This document shows positions 26,199 to 36,327 of a stretch of 64,000 bases of DNA, one piece after another (position 1 is the first letter of the stretch; each line of letters begins with the position of its first letter). The notes beneath the pieces are model-generated. The model made no database searches, was not told the DNA's origin, and saw only the letters and a program-made list of their open reading frames with translations. The position numbers were made by a program, and so were the translations under genes. Origin of the DNA: JAXGXJ01 sp963829545 (GTDB lineage Bacteria; Actinomycetota; Thermoleophilia; RBG-16-64-13); NCBI GenBank assembly GCA_963829545.1, contig CAWHIX010000008.1:1-64000 (forward strand), written 5' to 3'.

Positions 26199-28632
26199 AG
26201 GACGTTCTCGGTCCGGTTGATGATGTCGTTCTGCATCCTGGGGCTGAGCTCGACGAAGTAGGCCGAGTAGCCGGCGATGCGGACCACCAGGTTGCGGTAG
26301 GAGGCCGGGTCCTTCTGCGCGGCCCGCATGTCGTCGGCGCTGACGACGTTGTACTGGACCTCCAGGCCGCCCTGATCGAAGTAGGCCTTGGTTACATCGC
26401 GCAGCTTCGCAGCCCCCTCCGCGCCCCTGAGGGCCGTCGGGTGGATCTTGAGGTTCACCGCGATGCCGCCGAGGTAGTGGCTGTGGTCGAAGCAGACCTC
26501 GGAGGCGAACACGCTGGTGGGCCCGCATAGGTCTCTACCCTGCGCTGGGGAGGCGGCGTCGGCCAGAGGCTCCCCGGTACGCCGCCCGTCGGGGGTAGCC
26601 CAGGTGTGCGCCCCCTGCGCCACGTGGTCGGCCGCGCCGTACAGGCCCGCCTTGTAGATGCTGCTCCTCGTGCTGTACATCTGGCTGCAGGCGTCGTAGT
26701 AGAGGTCGCAGATCCACTTCATCTGCTCGTCTGCGTAGGGGTCGCCGTTGCCGAAGTGGGGGACCTCACTCAGGACCCTCTGGCGCAGGGGCTCGTAGCC
26801 CTTCCAGTCGGCCATGAACGCGTCGTAGAGCTCGCGGGCCGTGCACAGCTTCTTGTCGAAGACCATGTACTTGATTGTGGCTAGGGAGTCGGCCACCGTC
26901 GCCAGACCGGTGGCGGTGCCCCCGAAGGAGTTGTACTTCGCGCCGCCGCGGACGCAGTCCTTGCCCGACTCCATGCAGCCGTCGATGGAGATGGAGAGAG
27001 CAGCGTGAGGGCTCACCGTCATGGCGATGTGCTCGGAGTAGTTGTTCATGGTGACCAGCCACCTGAGGAAGTACTCCACCTGGGCCTTCACCGCCGCCTG
27101 GACCTCTTCGAACGACTGCATGTCGTAGAGGTAGCCGCTCTTGACCGCTCCACTCCTGCCGTTGATGGGGTTGGTGCCGTTGTTGAGGGCCATGTCCAGG
27201 ATGACGCCGTAGTGGATCGTGGCCTTGCACATGGTGCCGTTGGGGGCGGGGTAGTCGTTGCCGGAACCCACGATCTCCTGGCAGCCGATGAGGCTGTAGT
27301 CCCGGGCGTCTCGGAGCTCGAAACCCCTTTCGACCAGGGCCGGGACGATGACCTCGTCGTTCTGGAACAGCGGTAGTCCGCCGACCAGCTTCGTCATATC
27401 GATGGCGCGCTCCCACAGGTCGTCGGGAGTGTCCTTGTGGATGCGGATGGAGATGGTCGGGTCGTGGAGCATCAGCCTGCCCATCGACTCGAGGATCATG
27501 TAGGTCACCGGGTTGCCGGCGTCTTCGCCCGTCTCGGGGTCGACGCCGCCGATGGTGGTGTGCTGGTAGGTGTTGCCCACGCCCACGATCTCGTTGAGGA
27601 AAGGCGGGCGCGGCGCGGTAGAAGCAGTTGGCCTTGAGCAGGAAGGCCTCGACGATCTCCTGCGCCTCGTTCCATGGTGAGGCGCCCGGCGCTCGAGGTC
27701 GGCCTCCAGGAAAGGCCAGGTGTACTGGTCGAAGCGGCCGAAAGCCAGAGCCGGGTAGCGGGCATCCATGTAGAGCAGAAGCTGGTACATGACGGTGGCC
27801 TGCACGGCCTCCCAGAACGTGCGGGCCGGCTTCTCCGAGATCCACAGGAGGCCGTCGGCCATCTTCTCGAGCTCGGCCTTGCGTGTCGGGTCGGTGCATC
27901 CCTCGGCTTTGCGGTCGCACTCCTGGGCATAGCGCTCGGATCATGGCCGTGGCGGCGTCGCAGGCCAGGACCGCCGACTTGTAGAACAGGTACCTCTCCA
28001 CGTCGTCGCCCATCAGGTTGCCCCGGTGGGCGTCCACCCAGTCCTGGGCCTGCTTGCGGATGGCGGCGTAGCCCGTGTTGATGATCTTCGGGTATCCGGC
28101 GGTCAGGTGCCCGCTGGGCAGGTCGCCGATGGGCTTCCCCGGGAAGTAGCTGGAGGCTCCGATGGCGCGCCAATCCTCGAACCCGTCGGGGTACCAGGAG
28201 TCCATGTGGTCCGTGACGGTCTTGCCTTTCCAGAAGTCACGGATGGAGTAGAGCCTGTCCTTCTCTTCCTCGGTGATGGACAGTCTGCGTGCCCATGTCC
28301 TCGCGATGGTAGACGCCCTGCTCGTCGCGCTCCCAGAGTCCGCCACCGTCGAACTCCTGGTAGAACCATTCGCACCCCTCCTCGGGCCACATGGCGGAGC
28401 CCAGGAAGCTGGTGCCGAAGTTGCCGACGATGAGCTCGAAATCCTCGACGCGGCAGGTCATCTTCGAGCAGACGTCGTACGTGGCCGTCGCCCTCCTGAT
28501 CTCAGGGGGCACCATCAGGTTCTTCTTGTATGACTCGGTGATGTTGAGCGCTCTCTCCGCATCGATGGCGATGACCCTGTCCCGGACGAGCTCTCTCATC
28601 TGGGCTATCCGATCGGTCACAGGTCCGAACAT
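26195..28632 (-). pseudogene. Glycyl radical enzyme 2 (pyruvate formate-lyase family, atypical active site), about four frame breaks
   Basis: About 812 residues when read through. From ATG 28632 it starts MFGPVTDRIAQMRELVRDRV, aligned with the start of enzyme 1. The active-site loop is DYSLIGCQEIVGSGNDYPA; Cys and Glu are kept, but Gln replaces the Val of GCVEP. The glycyl loop is NLVVRIAGYSAYFVEL, and the protein ends NRTENVL. Breaks lie near 28290, 27930, 27680 and 27610. The last two compensate each other. The two enzymes share the second-half motif DGCMESGKD and a common activase, yet are clearly diverged paralogues. The frame is open to ATG 28722; the shorter start is preferred by alignment with enzyme 1. 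Confidence 0.75.
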
Positions 28633-28753
28633 GTGGATCTCGTGTCCTTTCCGTGCGCGGAGCTGCTCTGCCCTGAATGTCACAACAAGATACCCGGAAA
28701 TCTGCGCCTTTGCGCTTCCCATCGGGAACCTTCAGGAGTCTCAAGACGACTGT

Positions 28754-28807
28754 TTGACACGGTCGGTGGTCGGTGTTAGGCTACACCGATAGTAGCACTA
28801 CTATCAA
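28754..28807. promoter_or_regulatory. Divergent promoter with perfect palindromic operator
   Basis: On plus: TTGACA (28754-28759), 17 nt, TAGGCT (28777-28782), leading to the TetR gene. Just downstream is GATAGTAG-CA-CTACTATC (28788-28805), a perfect 8-2-8 palindrome. On minus, TTGATA (28807-28802) with TAGCCT 18 nt later would drive glycyl radical enzyme 2, placing the palindrome inside that promoter. Both genes should be shut off by one bound repressor. Confidence 0.75.
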
Positions 28808-28830
28808 GCTGGCGGCGGGGAGGACGCGGC

Positions 28831-29490
28831 GTGATGGTGGACTCTGGCTCGGATCTTTCGCAGCGCATCATGCGGGCGGCAAAGGAGCTCTTCTTTGCCA
28901 GGGGGTTCGCGAACACTTCGCTGCGCGCGATCGCCAACGAGGCCGGCACCAGCGAGAGCGGCGTTCTCAGGATCTACGGGAGCAAGGACGGCCTCCTGCG
29001 CGCCGTGTACGCGTCCTGCTGGACCGAGATCAACACCCGCGTCGACGAGGCCATGGCCGCCGCCGCCAAAGACGACCCCGATCCTCGCAACCTTCTTCTG
29101 CAACTCACGCGCGCCGTCTGGCAGGGCTACCAGGATGATCCTCAGACCAGGGTGTTCGTGATCAATCATTTCGGCTCTCGGGAGACCACCGGCCTCAGGA
29201 GTCTGGAAAACGTCGATCCCAGTATCGACGAGAAGGTCAGATGGGAGTACCACCATTACTTGACCCGCATCCACGATCTCTGCGAAGCGGTGGTGGAGAG
29301 CCAGCCATCCCTCGCCCGGGCCGGTGTCACCTCCGTCGCCCTGGGCCACGTGTTCACTTCGATCATCCACGGCATCCAAGCGGGTTGGAACGCGGCAGCG
29401 CAGGAGGATGAGCCCGTGGCCCAAGTGACCATGGAAGAGGCTCTGATCTACGGCGAGGTTCTTTCTCTATCCAGAGGCGTTGGCAAGTTG
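28831..29490 (+). CDS. TetR/AcrR-family repressor
   Basis: About 220 residues from GTG 28831 (MMVDSGSDLSQRIMRAAKEL). The DNA-binding helix-turn-helix is SLRAIANEAGTSESGVLRIY, then SKDGLLRAVYAS. The ligand domain (residues 60-215) is helical and includes VFVINHFGSRETTG. It is divergent from the glycyl radical operon and follows its own palindromic operator, so it probably represses itself and that operon and is released by a pathway ligand. The reading frame has no stop before 29916. The natural end is probably the TGATGA at 29489-29494, which needs one indel. Confidence 0.75.
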
Positions 29491-29848
29491 ATGAGCTCAT
29501 CCACCGACCGAACTGTACCCGCAGCGAGAGAAGCGGTTCGTCGACGCTATCCGCCTGGAAGCAACCGATCGTGTCCCGCTGGAAATCAACGTGCACTTCG
29601 ACACGACGGATATGTTCAGGGCCAAAGACGTCCTGGGAGGGCATCTGTGTATCAGCGGGAATGTGCCGGTCACACTGCTCGCGGTGGGTACGCCGGACGA
29701 AGTCAGGCAAGTGGCCAAGCGACTCATCGACTATTGCGGACGCGACGGCGGTTTCGTCATGTCCTCGCGTACGCCGGTCGACGACGCGCGGCCGGAGAAT
29801 CTCAAAGCGCTGATCGATTTCACCATCGAATACGGCAGGTACGCATAG
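29491..29848 (+). pseudogene. Uroporphyrinogen decarboxylase-family remnant with internal deletion
   Basis: The plus strand codes LYPQREKRFVDAIRLEATDR, then VPLEI. This is the N-terminus of a URO-D/MtaA-like protein, in which the RFxxAxRxExxDRVP block is normally residues 5-25. It runs without a gap into NVHFDTTDMFRAKDVLGG and LCISGNVPVTLLAVGTPDEV, then DDARPENLKALIDFTIEYG, the last quarter of the same family. About 220-250 residues between them are missing. ATG 29491 is out of frame with the rest by one base. Full-length relatives in anaerobes are corrinoid-linked methyltransferases. This copy cannot fold as such. Confidence 0.7.
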
Positions 29849-29900
29849 GTGTTCGCAGCGTCTCACATCCATCTTCCAGTGGCGGAGAGGTAGGTACCAC

Positions 29901-30860
29901 ATGGTCACCTACATAATCCGACGTCTCCTATGGGGCCTGGTGGTCCTCTTCATGGTCTCGCTGATTGTCTTCTTCTCCGTCCGTCTGCTGCCCGGGGACC
30001 CGGTGCTGATCTTCGCGGCGCAGATGCAGTCGGGGGGAATGATCACCGAGGAGGCGCTCGACAAGTTGAGGGAAGAATACGGGCTGGACAAGTCGGTTCC
30101 CGTCCAGTATCTCAACTGGGCGAAAGGGGTCCTCACCGGAGACCTGGGCAAGTCGATCATGTACCGGGAGGATGTGGGCCAACTGTTATGGGATCGCTTC
30201 CCTGTGACCCTGTGGCTTGGTCTCATCTCCATCGTCATCAGCACGGTGTTCGGGATCTTCTTCGGGCTCATCGCCGCCGTACGACGAGGGAAGTGGATCG
30301 ATTCAGTGGTGACATTCCTCTCGTATATCGGGTTGACCATCCCCGTGTTCCTGCTCGGACTCCTGCTGATCTACTTCTTCGGGCTCAAGATGCGCTGGCT
30401 GCCTATCGCCGGCTATACCTCGCCGCTCGCCAACTTCCCGCTCAGCGTGCAGCAGAGCATCATGCCCGTCATCTGCCTGGCGGTAGTCCCTCTGGCCGTG
30501 ACGGCCCGGCAGATGAGGTCGAGCGTGCTCGAGGTCAACAACATGGACTACGTGCGCACGGCGTGGTCCAAGGGCCTTAAAGAAAGGGTCGTCGTCACCC
30601 GGCACGTCCTCAAGAACAGCATGCTTCCCGTGGTCACGATGCTCGGCATCAGCATCGGCCTCGTCTTCGGCGGCTCGGTGATCATCGAGAACATGTTCGC
30701 CATCCCCGGGGTGGGTCGGCTCCTGGTCGGCGCCGTCTTCGGCCAAGACTACGTGGTCATCCAGGGCGGCACGCTCATGATCGCCCTCATCATCATCATC
30801 GTCAACCTGATCGTGGACATCTCCTACGGCTGGCTCGACCCAAGGATCCGCTATGAGTGA
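29901..30860 (+). CDS. dppB: Peptide/nickel-type ABC transporter permease 1
   Basis: 319 residues from ATG 29901 (GAGAGGTAGGTACC upstream). It has six membrane segments with the DppB signature N-terminus MVTYIIRRLLWGLVVLFMVS and LPGDPV. The EAA loop region is NMDYVRTAWSKGLKERVVVT RHVLKN, where the coupling helix contacts the ATPases. It ends YGWLDPRIRYE, as typical for this subunit. It overlaps dppC by eight bases. The system would import a peptide-like or other oligomeric solute; nickel or opine-type substrates cannot be excluded. Confidence 0.9.
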   Translation: MVTYIIRRLLWGLVVLFMVSLIVFFSVRLLPGDPVLIFAAQMQSGGMITEEALDKLREEYGLDKSVPVQYLNWAKGVLTGDLGKSIMYREDVGQLLWDRFPVTLWLGLISIVISTVFGIFFGLIAAVRRGKWIDSVVTFLSYIGLTIPVFLLGLLLIYFFGLKMRWLPIAGYTSPLANFPLSVQQSIMPVICLAVVPLAVTARQMRSSVLEVNNMDYVRTAWSKGLKERVVVTRHVLKNSMLPVVTMLGISIGLVFGGSVIIENMFAIPGVGRLLVGAVFGQDYVVIQGGTLMIALIIIIVNLIVDISYGWLDPRIRYE

Positions 30861-31786
30861 CACTCTTGACATGAACGCAGTGCCGTTAGCGAACGGGCCG
30901 ATGCCCGGCCCGGAGCTGGACACGGTGACTGCCCCGCAGGTCAGTGAAGCGAAGCGCTTCTTCCGGATCATGTTCCAGCGCAAGCTGGTGATGTTCGGGG
31001 TGGGCGTCCTCGTGATCCTCGTGCTCGTGGGGATATTCGCTCCCCTTCTCGCTCCGTACAATCCCTATTTGAACGACATGGCTCAATCCCTGCAGCCGCC
31101 AAGCTCGGAACACTGGCTGGGGACCGACAACCTGGGGCGCGACACCTTCAGTCGCCTCCTCTACGGCGCCAGAACTGCCCTGATCGTAGGCTTCGGCACG
31201 GTGGCCGTCGCTTCTATCGCGGGGATGATCCTCGGGCTCATTGCCGGCTATCTCGGTGGGCTCCCCAACACGATCATCATGCGCATCATGGACGCTCTGA
31301 TGGGCTTTCCCATGCTCGTGCTGGCCCTGCTGCTGGCGGCGGTACTGGGCGGGGGCATCCAGAACGTCATCATCGCCCTGGCCATCGCCACCCTGCCAGG
31401 CTATACGCGGCTGATGTGCGGCGAGACCCTGAGTGTGAAGGAGAACGAGTACATCACGGCGCAGCGGGCCATGGGTGCGAAGAACATGCGTACGATGGCC
31501 AGGCACATCCTGCCCAACGCCTTCCAACCGGTCCTGGTTCTCATCACGGCCATGCTCGGCAACGTGATCCTGGCCGAAGCCGGCCTCAGCTTCCTCGGTA
31601 TCGGTATCAAGCCGCCCGGGGTCGCCTGGGGCAGCATGGCCGCCGACGGGTATCGCTACCTCGAGAGCCACCCCCAGCTCGCCTTCGCTCCCGCCGTCGC
31701 CATCATGGTGGTGGTGTTCGCCTTCAACATGGTGGGCGACGGTCTTCGCGATGCCCTCGATCCCGAAGTTGCGAGGTGTGCTGTGA
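30853..31786 (+). CDS. dppC: Peptide/nickel-type ABC transporter permease 2 (indel near 31758)
   Basis: About 310 residues. MFQRKLVMFGVGVLVILVLV is the first membrane segment. HWLGTDNLGRDTFSRLLYGA and the EAA loop ENEYITAQRAMGAKNMRTMA are typical of DppC. As written the frame runs on into the ATPase gene, making a 643-residue fusion. In the next frame the tail reads DPKLRGVL followed by TGA at 31784-31786, the usual DppC ending. A GTGA overlap places the dppD start at 31783. A single base error near 31755-31760 therefore explains the apparent fusion. Confidence 0.85.
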
Positions 31787-32833
31787 GCACCCAGACATCG
31801 ACGGCGAGCCGGCAGGAGCAGGCCTGCGACATCACACCGGCCGGTCGGCTGCTGGAGGTCAAGGACCTTCGGACCGAGTTCAAGATCGAGACGGGCATCG
31901 TCCACGCCGTCAACGGGGTCTCCTACGTGGTCGACGAGCGGGAGATCGTGGGTGTGGTAGGAGAGAGCGGCTGCGGCAAGTCGGTCTCGCAGCTTTCCGT
32001 GATGCAACTCATCAGGAGCCCCGGCCGCATCGTCGGAGGGGAGGTGCGGTTCGAAGGCAGGAACCTTCTGGACTACGCTCCCAACAGCTCGGAGATGCGC
32101 TCCATCCGCGGGGGCAAGATCAGCATGATCTTCCAGGAGCCCATGACCTCGCTCAACCCCACGTTGACTATCGGGCGGCAGCTGACCGAGTCGCTCGAGT
32201 TGCACCTGCTCATGGGCAAGAAGGAATCGCGCAAGCGCGCGGTGGAGTTGCTCGAGCAGGTGGGTATTCCCAGCGCGGCTGCCCGGGTGGACGACTATCC
32301 GCATCAGTTCAGCGGTGGGATGCGGCAGCGGGTCATGATCGCCATCGGCGTGGCCTGCCAGCCCAAGATGGTCATAGCCGACGAGCCCACCACCGCGCTG
32401 GACTGCACCACCCAGGCCCAGTTGCTCGAGCTGATGCTGTCGAGCATCGACGGGTGTCGCGGCGCCCTGGTGCTGGTGACGCACAACCTGGGCGTGGTCG
32501 CGCGCTACGCGAAGCGCGTCTACATCATGTACGCGGGCAGGATCGTCGAGCAGGGCACCTGCCGCGACCTCTTCTACCGGCCCAGCCATCCCTACACGAT
32601 CGGACTTCTCAACAGCGTCCCGCGCTTGGACGAGACAGCAGAGCCGCCGGCTGGTGCCTATCAGCGGGACCCCGCCCAACCTGCTCCAGCCTCCTACCCA
32701 CTGCGCCTTCCTGCCGCGCTGCACCGAGCGAGGCGAACGCTGCTACACCGAGCCCTGGCCGGAGTTGGAGCCGGCGGACGGTGAGGGTCACATGGTGCGC
32801 TGCTACATGCGTGAAAAGGGAGCCGGAGCATGA
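31783..32833 (+). CDS. dppD: Oligopeptide ABC transporter ATPase 1 (indel near 32650)
   Basis: About 350 residues from GTG 31783. Walker A is GESGCGKSVSQLS, the signature FSGGMRQRVMIAI, Walker B MVIADEPTTALDCT and the switch His is in LVTHNLGVVA. The final domain is displaced by one base near 32650. In the right frame it reads RLVPISGTPPNLLQPPTHCA, then FLPRCTERGERCY and ends REKGAGA. The PPxxCxFxPRC segment is the oligopeptide-transporter C-terminal domain. TGA at 32831-32833 overlaps the ATG of the next gene (ATGA). It energises the DppB/C channel. Confidence 0.85.
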
Positions 32834-32839
32834 CCGAGG

Positions 32840-33841
32840 GTGCCGAACAACGTGATCGTCGAGGTCGACTCCCTCAAGATGTACTTCCCCATCACCCGAG
32901 GACTGCTCAAGAAGAAGGTGGGCGAGATCAAGGCCGTCGACGGCGTCTCTTTCACCATCAAGCAGGGGGAGACCCTTGGATTGGTGGGCGAGAGCGGCTG
33001 CGGCAAGACCACGGTCGGGCGTTGCCTGTGCCGGGTATACACGCCGACGCGCCGGCCGCATCTGGTTCAAGGGCCGGGAGATCTCCTCCATGCCCGAGAA
33101 CGAGTTCCGGCCCCTTCGCCGCGAGATGGCCATCATCTTCCAGGACCCGTATTCGTCGCTCGATCCCCGGCAGACAGCCGGTGGCATCGTGGGTGAGCCT
33201 CTCAAGATCCACAACATGGTGCAGAGCAAGGCGGAATACGACGAGAGGGTGGCTGCGCTGTTCGCCAAGGTCGGACTGGACCCCGACCTGCGGTCGCGCT
33301 ATCCCCACGAGTTCAGCGGCGGCCAGCGACAGCGTATCGGCATCGCGCGCGCGCTGGCCGGCGAACCCAGCTTGATCATCTGCGACGAGCCGGTCTCGGC
33401 GCTGGATGTCTCCATCCAGGCTCAGATCATCAACCTGCTCATGGATCTCAGGGAGGGTTTGACCAGCTCACGTACGTCTTCATCGCGCACGATCTCTCGG
33501 TGGTGAAGCACATCAGCGACCGCATCGCCGTGATGTACCTGGGCCATATCCTGGAGATCACGACCCCGACGGAGCTCTACGCCAATCCTATCCATCCCTA
33601 CACGCGGGCCTTGCTGTCGGCGGTCTGCGTGCCCGACCCGGACATCGAGGCGACTCGGGAGCGGATCATCATGCAGGGCGAGGTGCCGAGCCCGGCCAAT
33701 CCGCCCTCGGGCTGCGTGCTGCACAACCGGTGCCCTGATGTCAGACCGGAGTGCCGCACCACGATGCCGACTCTCACAGATGTGGGAGACGATCACCAGG
33801 TCGCCTGCCTCGCGGTGGGGTCCGAAGGCAAGCCGGCGTGA
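32840..33841 (+). pseudogene. dppF: Oligopeptide ABC transporter ATPase 2, frame breaks near 33050 and 33460
   Basis: About 334 residues. GTG 32840 begins PNNVIVEVDSLKMYFPITRG. ATG 32830 overlaps the dppD stop but is out of frame, so an indel there is also possible. Walker A GESGCGKTTVGR, the signature FSGGQRQRIGIARAL, Walker B LIICDEPVSALDVS and IAHDLSVVKH are all found when the two breaks are crossed. The C-terminal domain has NPPSGCVLHNRCPDVRPEC, the Cys pattern of this subfamily. The heterodimer partner is the preceding ATPase. It ends with GTGA overlapping the cupin gene. Confidence 0.8.
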
Positions 33842-34299
33842 GCGTGACTCGGGAGACGGAAGTGGCTGACTTGGGGACTCAGAGGGGCAACATCGTCACG
33901 ACCTATCTGGCCGATACGAGCGTGTTCAAAGGCAGCGCCATCACGCCTCTGGCGTTCATCGACGGGACCTTCGTCCCGGGATCGTTCTATGCGGAGTGCG
34001 TCATGATCCACGAGCCCTCCAAGGGCTCGCCGCCCGAGCATAGTCACGATGATTTCGACGAGATCATCATGTTCTTCGGTACCGACCCGGAGCGGCCACA
34101 CGACCTGTGCGGGGAGGTCGAATTGTGGATGGACGGAGAGAAGTACATGCTCACCGAGAGCTGCATGATCTTCGTCCCCAAGGGGATGAGGCACTGCCCC
34201 TTGTATGTCCGGAGGGTGGACAGGCCCATTCTCAACCTGTCCACGGGGCCTTCGGAGAGCTACAGCAGGGATGGCATCGAGCAGCAGCCCGCAGGCTGA
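33838..34299 (+). CDS. Cupin-fold small protein
   Basis: 153 residues from GTG 33838, overlapping the dppF stop by four bases, so it is part of the transporter operon. The core has SPPEHSHDDFDEIIMFFG (the HxH...E of the first cupin motif), GEVELWMDGEKYMLTESC and FVPKGMRHCPLYV (second motif with His). These metal-binding residues suggest a dioxygenase, isomerase or sensor of the imported compound. Co-transcription with a solute importer supports a role in the same pathway. Confidence 0.75.
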   Translation: MSVTRETEVADLGTQRGNIVTTYLADTSVFKGSAITPLAFIDGTFVPGSFYAECVMIHEPSKGSPPEHSHDDFDEIIMFFGTDPERPHDLCGEVELWMDGEKYMLTESCMIFVPKGMRHCPLYVRRVDRPILNLSTGPSESYSRDGIEQQPAG

Positions 34300-34560
34300 A
34301 CAGGCGCAAGAGGAGAGTGGGCACGTGGCCATAGACTTCGTTTACCGGTGAGCTACATCCGAAAGCCGGCCATATGATGCGGGAGTGCGGCCGGGGTGGC
34401 GCTCTGATGTGAGAGTGCTCTATGCTCAGGGAAGCAGACGTCCAAAGGAGGTGCGTATCTCAGGTACTCGGGGGGTAGGGCAGGGTTCCGTTGTGTGCGT
34501 GACAATCGACGAGGCTTGTGTAGCTGAAGGCGACTGCTGTCCAGGACTGGGGGTAATGAA

Positions 34561-36214
34561 GTGAGAAGTAGGACAAAGAAGAGGACCTTGTGGAGCATCG
34601 GAGTCCTTCTGTTGATCGGCCTCATGATGATGCTTATGGTGGGCTGCGGGGAGGACGAAGAGACCACCACGACCGCGGCGGAGGGTGAGACCACCACCAC
34701 CGCTCCCGCGGAGACCACGACGACGGCGCCGGCAGAGACTACGACAACGGTTGCGGCCGGGCCTGTCACCGGCGGCATCCTGAAGCTGATCCACAACGCC
34801 ACGCCTCAGGACGTCGGCTACTGGCCCAAGATGGGCCCGGTCGACGAGGGCGGCATCTTCCCCGGCGTCGAGAGGATCATGCGGTTCACGCCCGAGCGCA
34901 CGCTGGCACCCGATCTCGCAGTGAGCGTGGTCGAGGATCCCGATGCCCTCACCATCACGGTCCAGCTCCACGAGGGCGTCATGTTCCATGACGGCACGGA
35001 GCTGACCGCCGACGTGGCCAAGTGGAACTACGACATCGGCGCGGCCGGTGGCAAGCTCCAGTTTGCCGACGCGATCAAGGAATTCGAGATCGTCGACAAG
35101 TACAACTACGTGCTGCACCTGAACTACTGGCACAACCAGCTGCTTCAGTCCCTCGGTTGGGTGCCCATGTTCTCCCAGGCCGCCTTCGAGGCGAACGGCG
35201 GAGAAGAGTGGGCCATGAACAACTTGGTGGGCACGGGTCCCTTCCTCCTCAAGGAGTTCAACCGCGACCAGTCCCTGGTCTGGGAGAAGAACCCCAACTA
35301 CTGGCGCGAAGGGCAGCCGTACATGGACGGCATCGAGGTGACTATCATCCCCGACGCCACGACGGCTTCCGCGGTCATGCAGGCCGGGCAGGCTGACATC
35401 TGGCAGTCGGCCGACGCTCAGGGCCGGGCCGAGATGGTCGACAAGGGCTTCACGGTGCAGACCGGGTGGGCCGGGTTCCAGTACCACCTCATGCCCAACA
35501 CCACCGACCCCGCCTCGCCGCTGGCCAAGCTGCAGGTACGCGAAGCGGTGGAATACGCTCTCGACAAGAAAGCCATCACCGACGCCATCGGCTTCGGGTT
35601 CTACTTCCCCATCCAGGTCGTTTCGCCTGAAGGCGAGTGGGGCTCCGACGCGGTCGTGGTAGACCGCCAGTACGATCCCGAGAAGGCCAAGCAGCTGCTG
35701 GCCGAGGCCGGCTATGCCGACGGCTGTCCCATCGACCTGCTGGCTCTGGCCGAGGGTGGTGGCCGTAACACCGGCGCCGAGGCCGTTAAGGGCTATCTGG
35801 ACGCTGCCGGGTTCGTCACCAACATCGATATCGCCGACCCCGGCCGCTTCTACGGCTCGGTCTTCGGCACGGGCTGGAAAGACCTGGCCTTCATGTTCAG
35901 CGGCAACGACTACAACTACCTCATGTCGTGCAACGCCTGGTGGGGCCCGACGCCCAAGACCAACCTGGCCAGCTTCACGCGGCCTGCCTGAGTTCGCGGC
36001 CCTCTTCGAGCCCGCCAACCAGGCCCGTGAGGCAGCGGCTCAGGAAGCCGAGACCGGCAAGATCGTGGGTATGATGAACGAGCAGGCTCTGATGATCCCG
36101 GTCTTCCACTACCCGAACGGCATCGTCATCCAGAAGTACGTCCACACGGAGTACCCGATGGAAGGCGGCTTCGTGCACTGGTCCTGGAACACCACCTGGA
36201 TGGACGCGCACTAG
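34561..36214 (+). CDS. dppA: ABC transporter solute-binding lipoprotein, family 5 (indel near 35985)
   Basis: About 550 residues. The lipoprotein signal IGVLLLIGLMMMLMVGC is followed by an acidic EDEE and a Thr-rich spacer with three TTTT blocks, a linker style common in actinobacteria. The body has LHEGVMFHDGTELTADVAKW, NNLVGTGPFLLKEFNRDQ and WEKNPNYWREGQPYMDGIEV, the family 5 landmarks for binding peptides, nickel or sugars. After one frame change the end reads EFAALFEPANQAREAAAQEA, then LMIPVFHYPNGIVIQKY, closing the fold. The start is GTG 34561 after a GGGGG stretch. A strong terminator follows at 36259. Confidence 0.85.
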
Positions 36215-36258
36215 TCAGCGAAACCAGATGAGGTGCGGCCCGCACGGCGGGCCGCGAC

Positions 36259-36301
36259 GGCGCGAGCCCCCCAGACTTCGGTCTGGGGGGCTCGCGCCTT
36301 T
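36259..36301 (+). terminator. Strong terminator of the dpp operon
   Basis: GGCGCGAGCCCCCCAGAC (36259-36276), TTCG loop, and a perfect complement at 36281-36298, followed by TTT. An 18-pair stem with a stable tetraloop. It also separates the convergent DUF169 gene. Confidence 0.9.
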
Positions 36302-36327
36302 GTCCTTCCTGGGCCGTCTCTGCGGAC

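Noticed and set aside
35940..36010. In-frame TGA in the solute-binding protein as another selenocysteine codon
   Set aside because: The sequence after this TGA makes sense only in a different frame and no hairpin follows at the SECIS distance. It is a frameshift.
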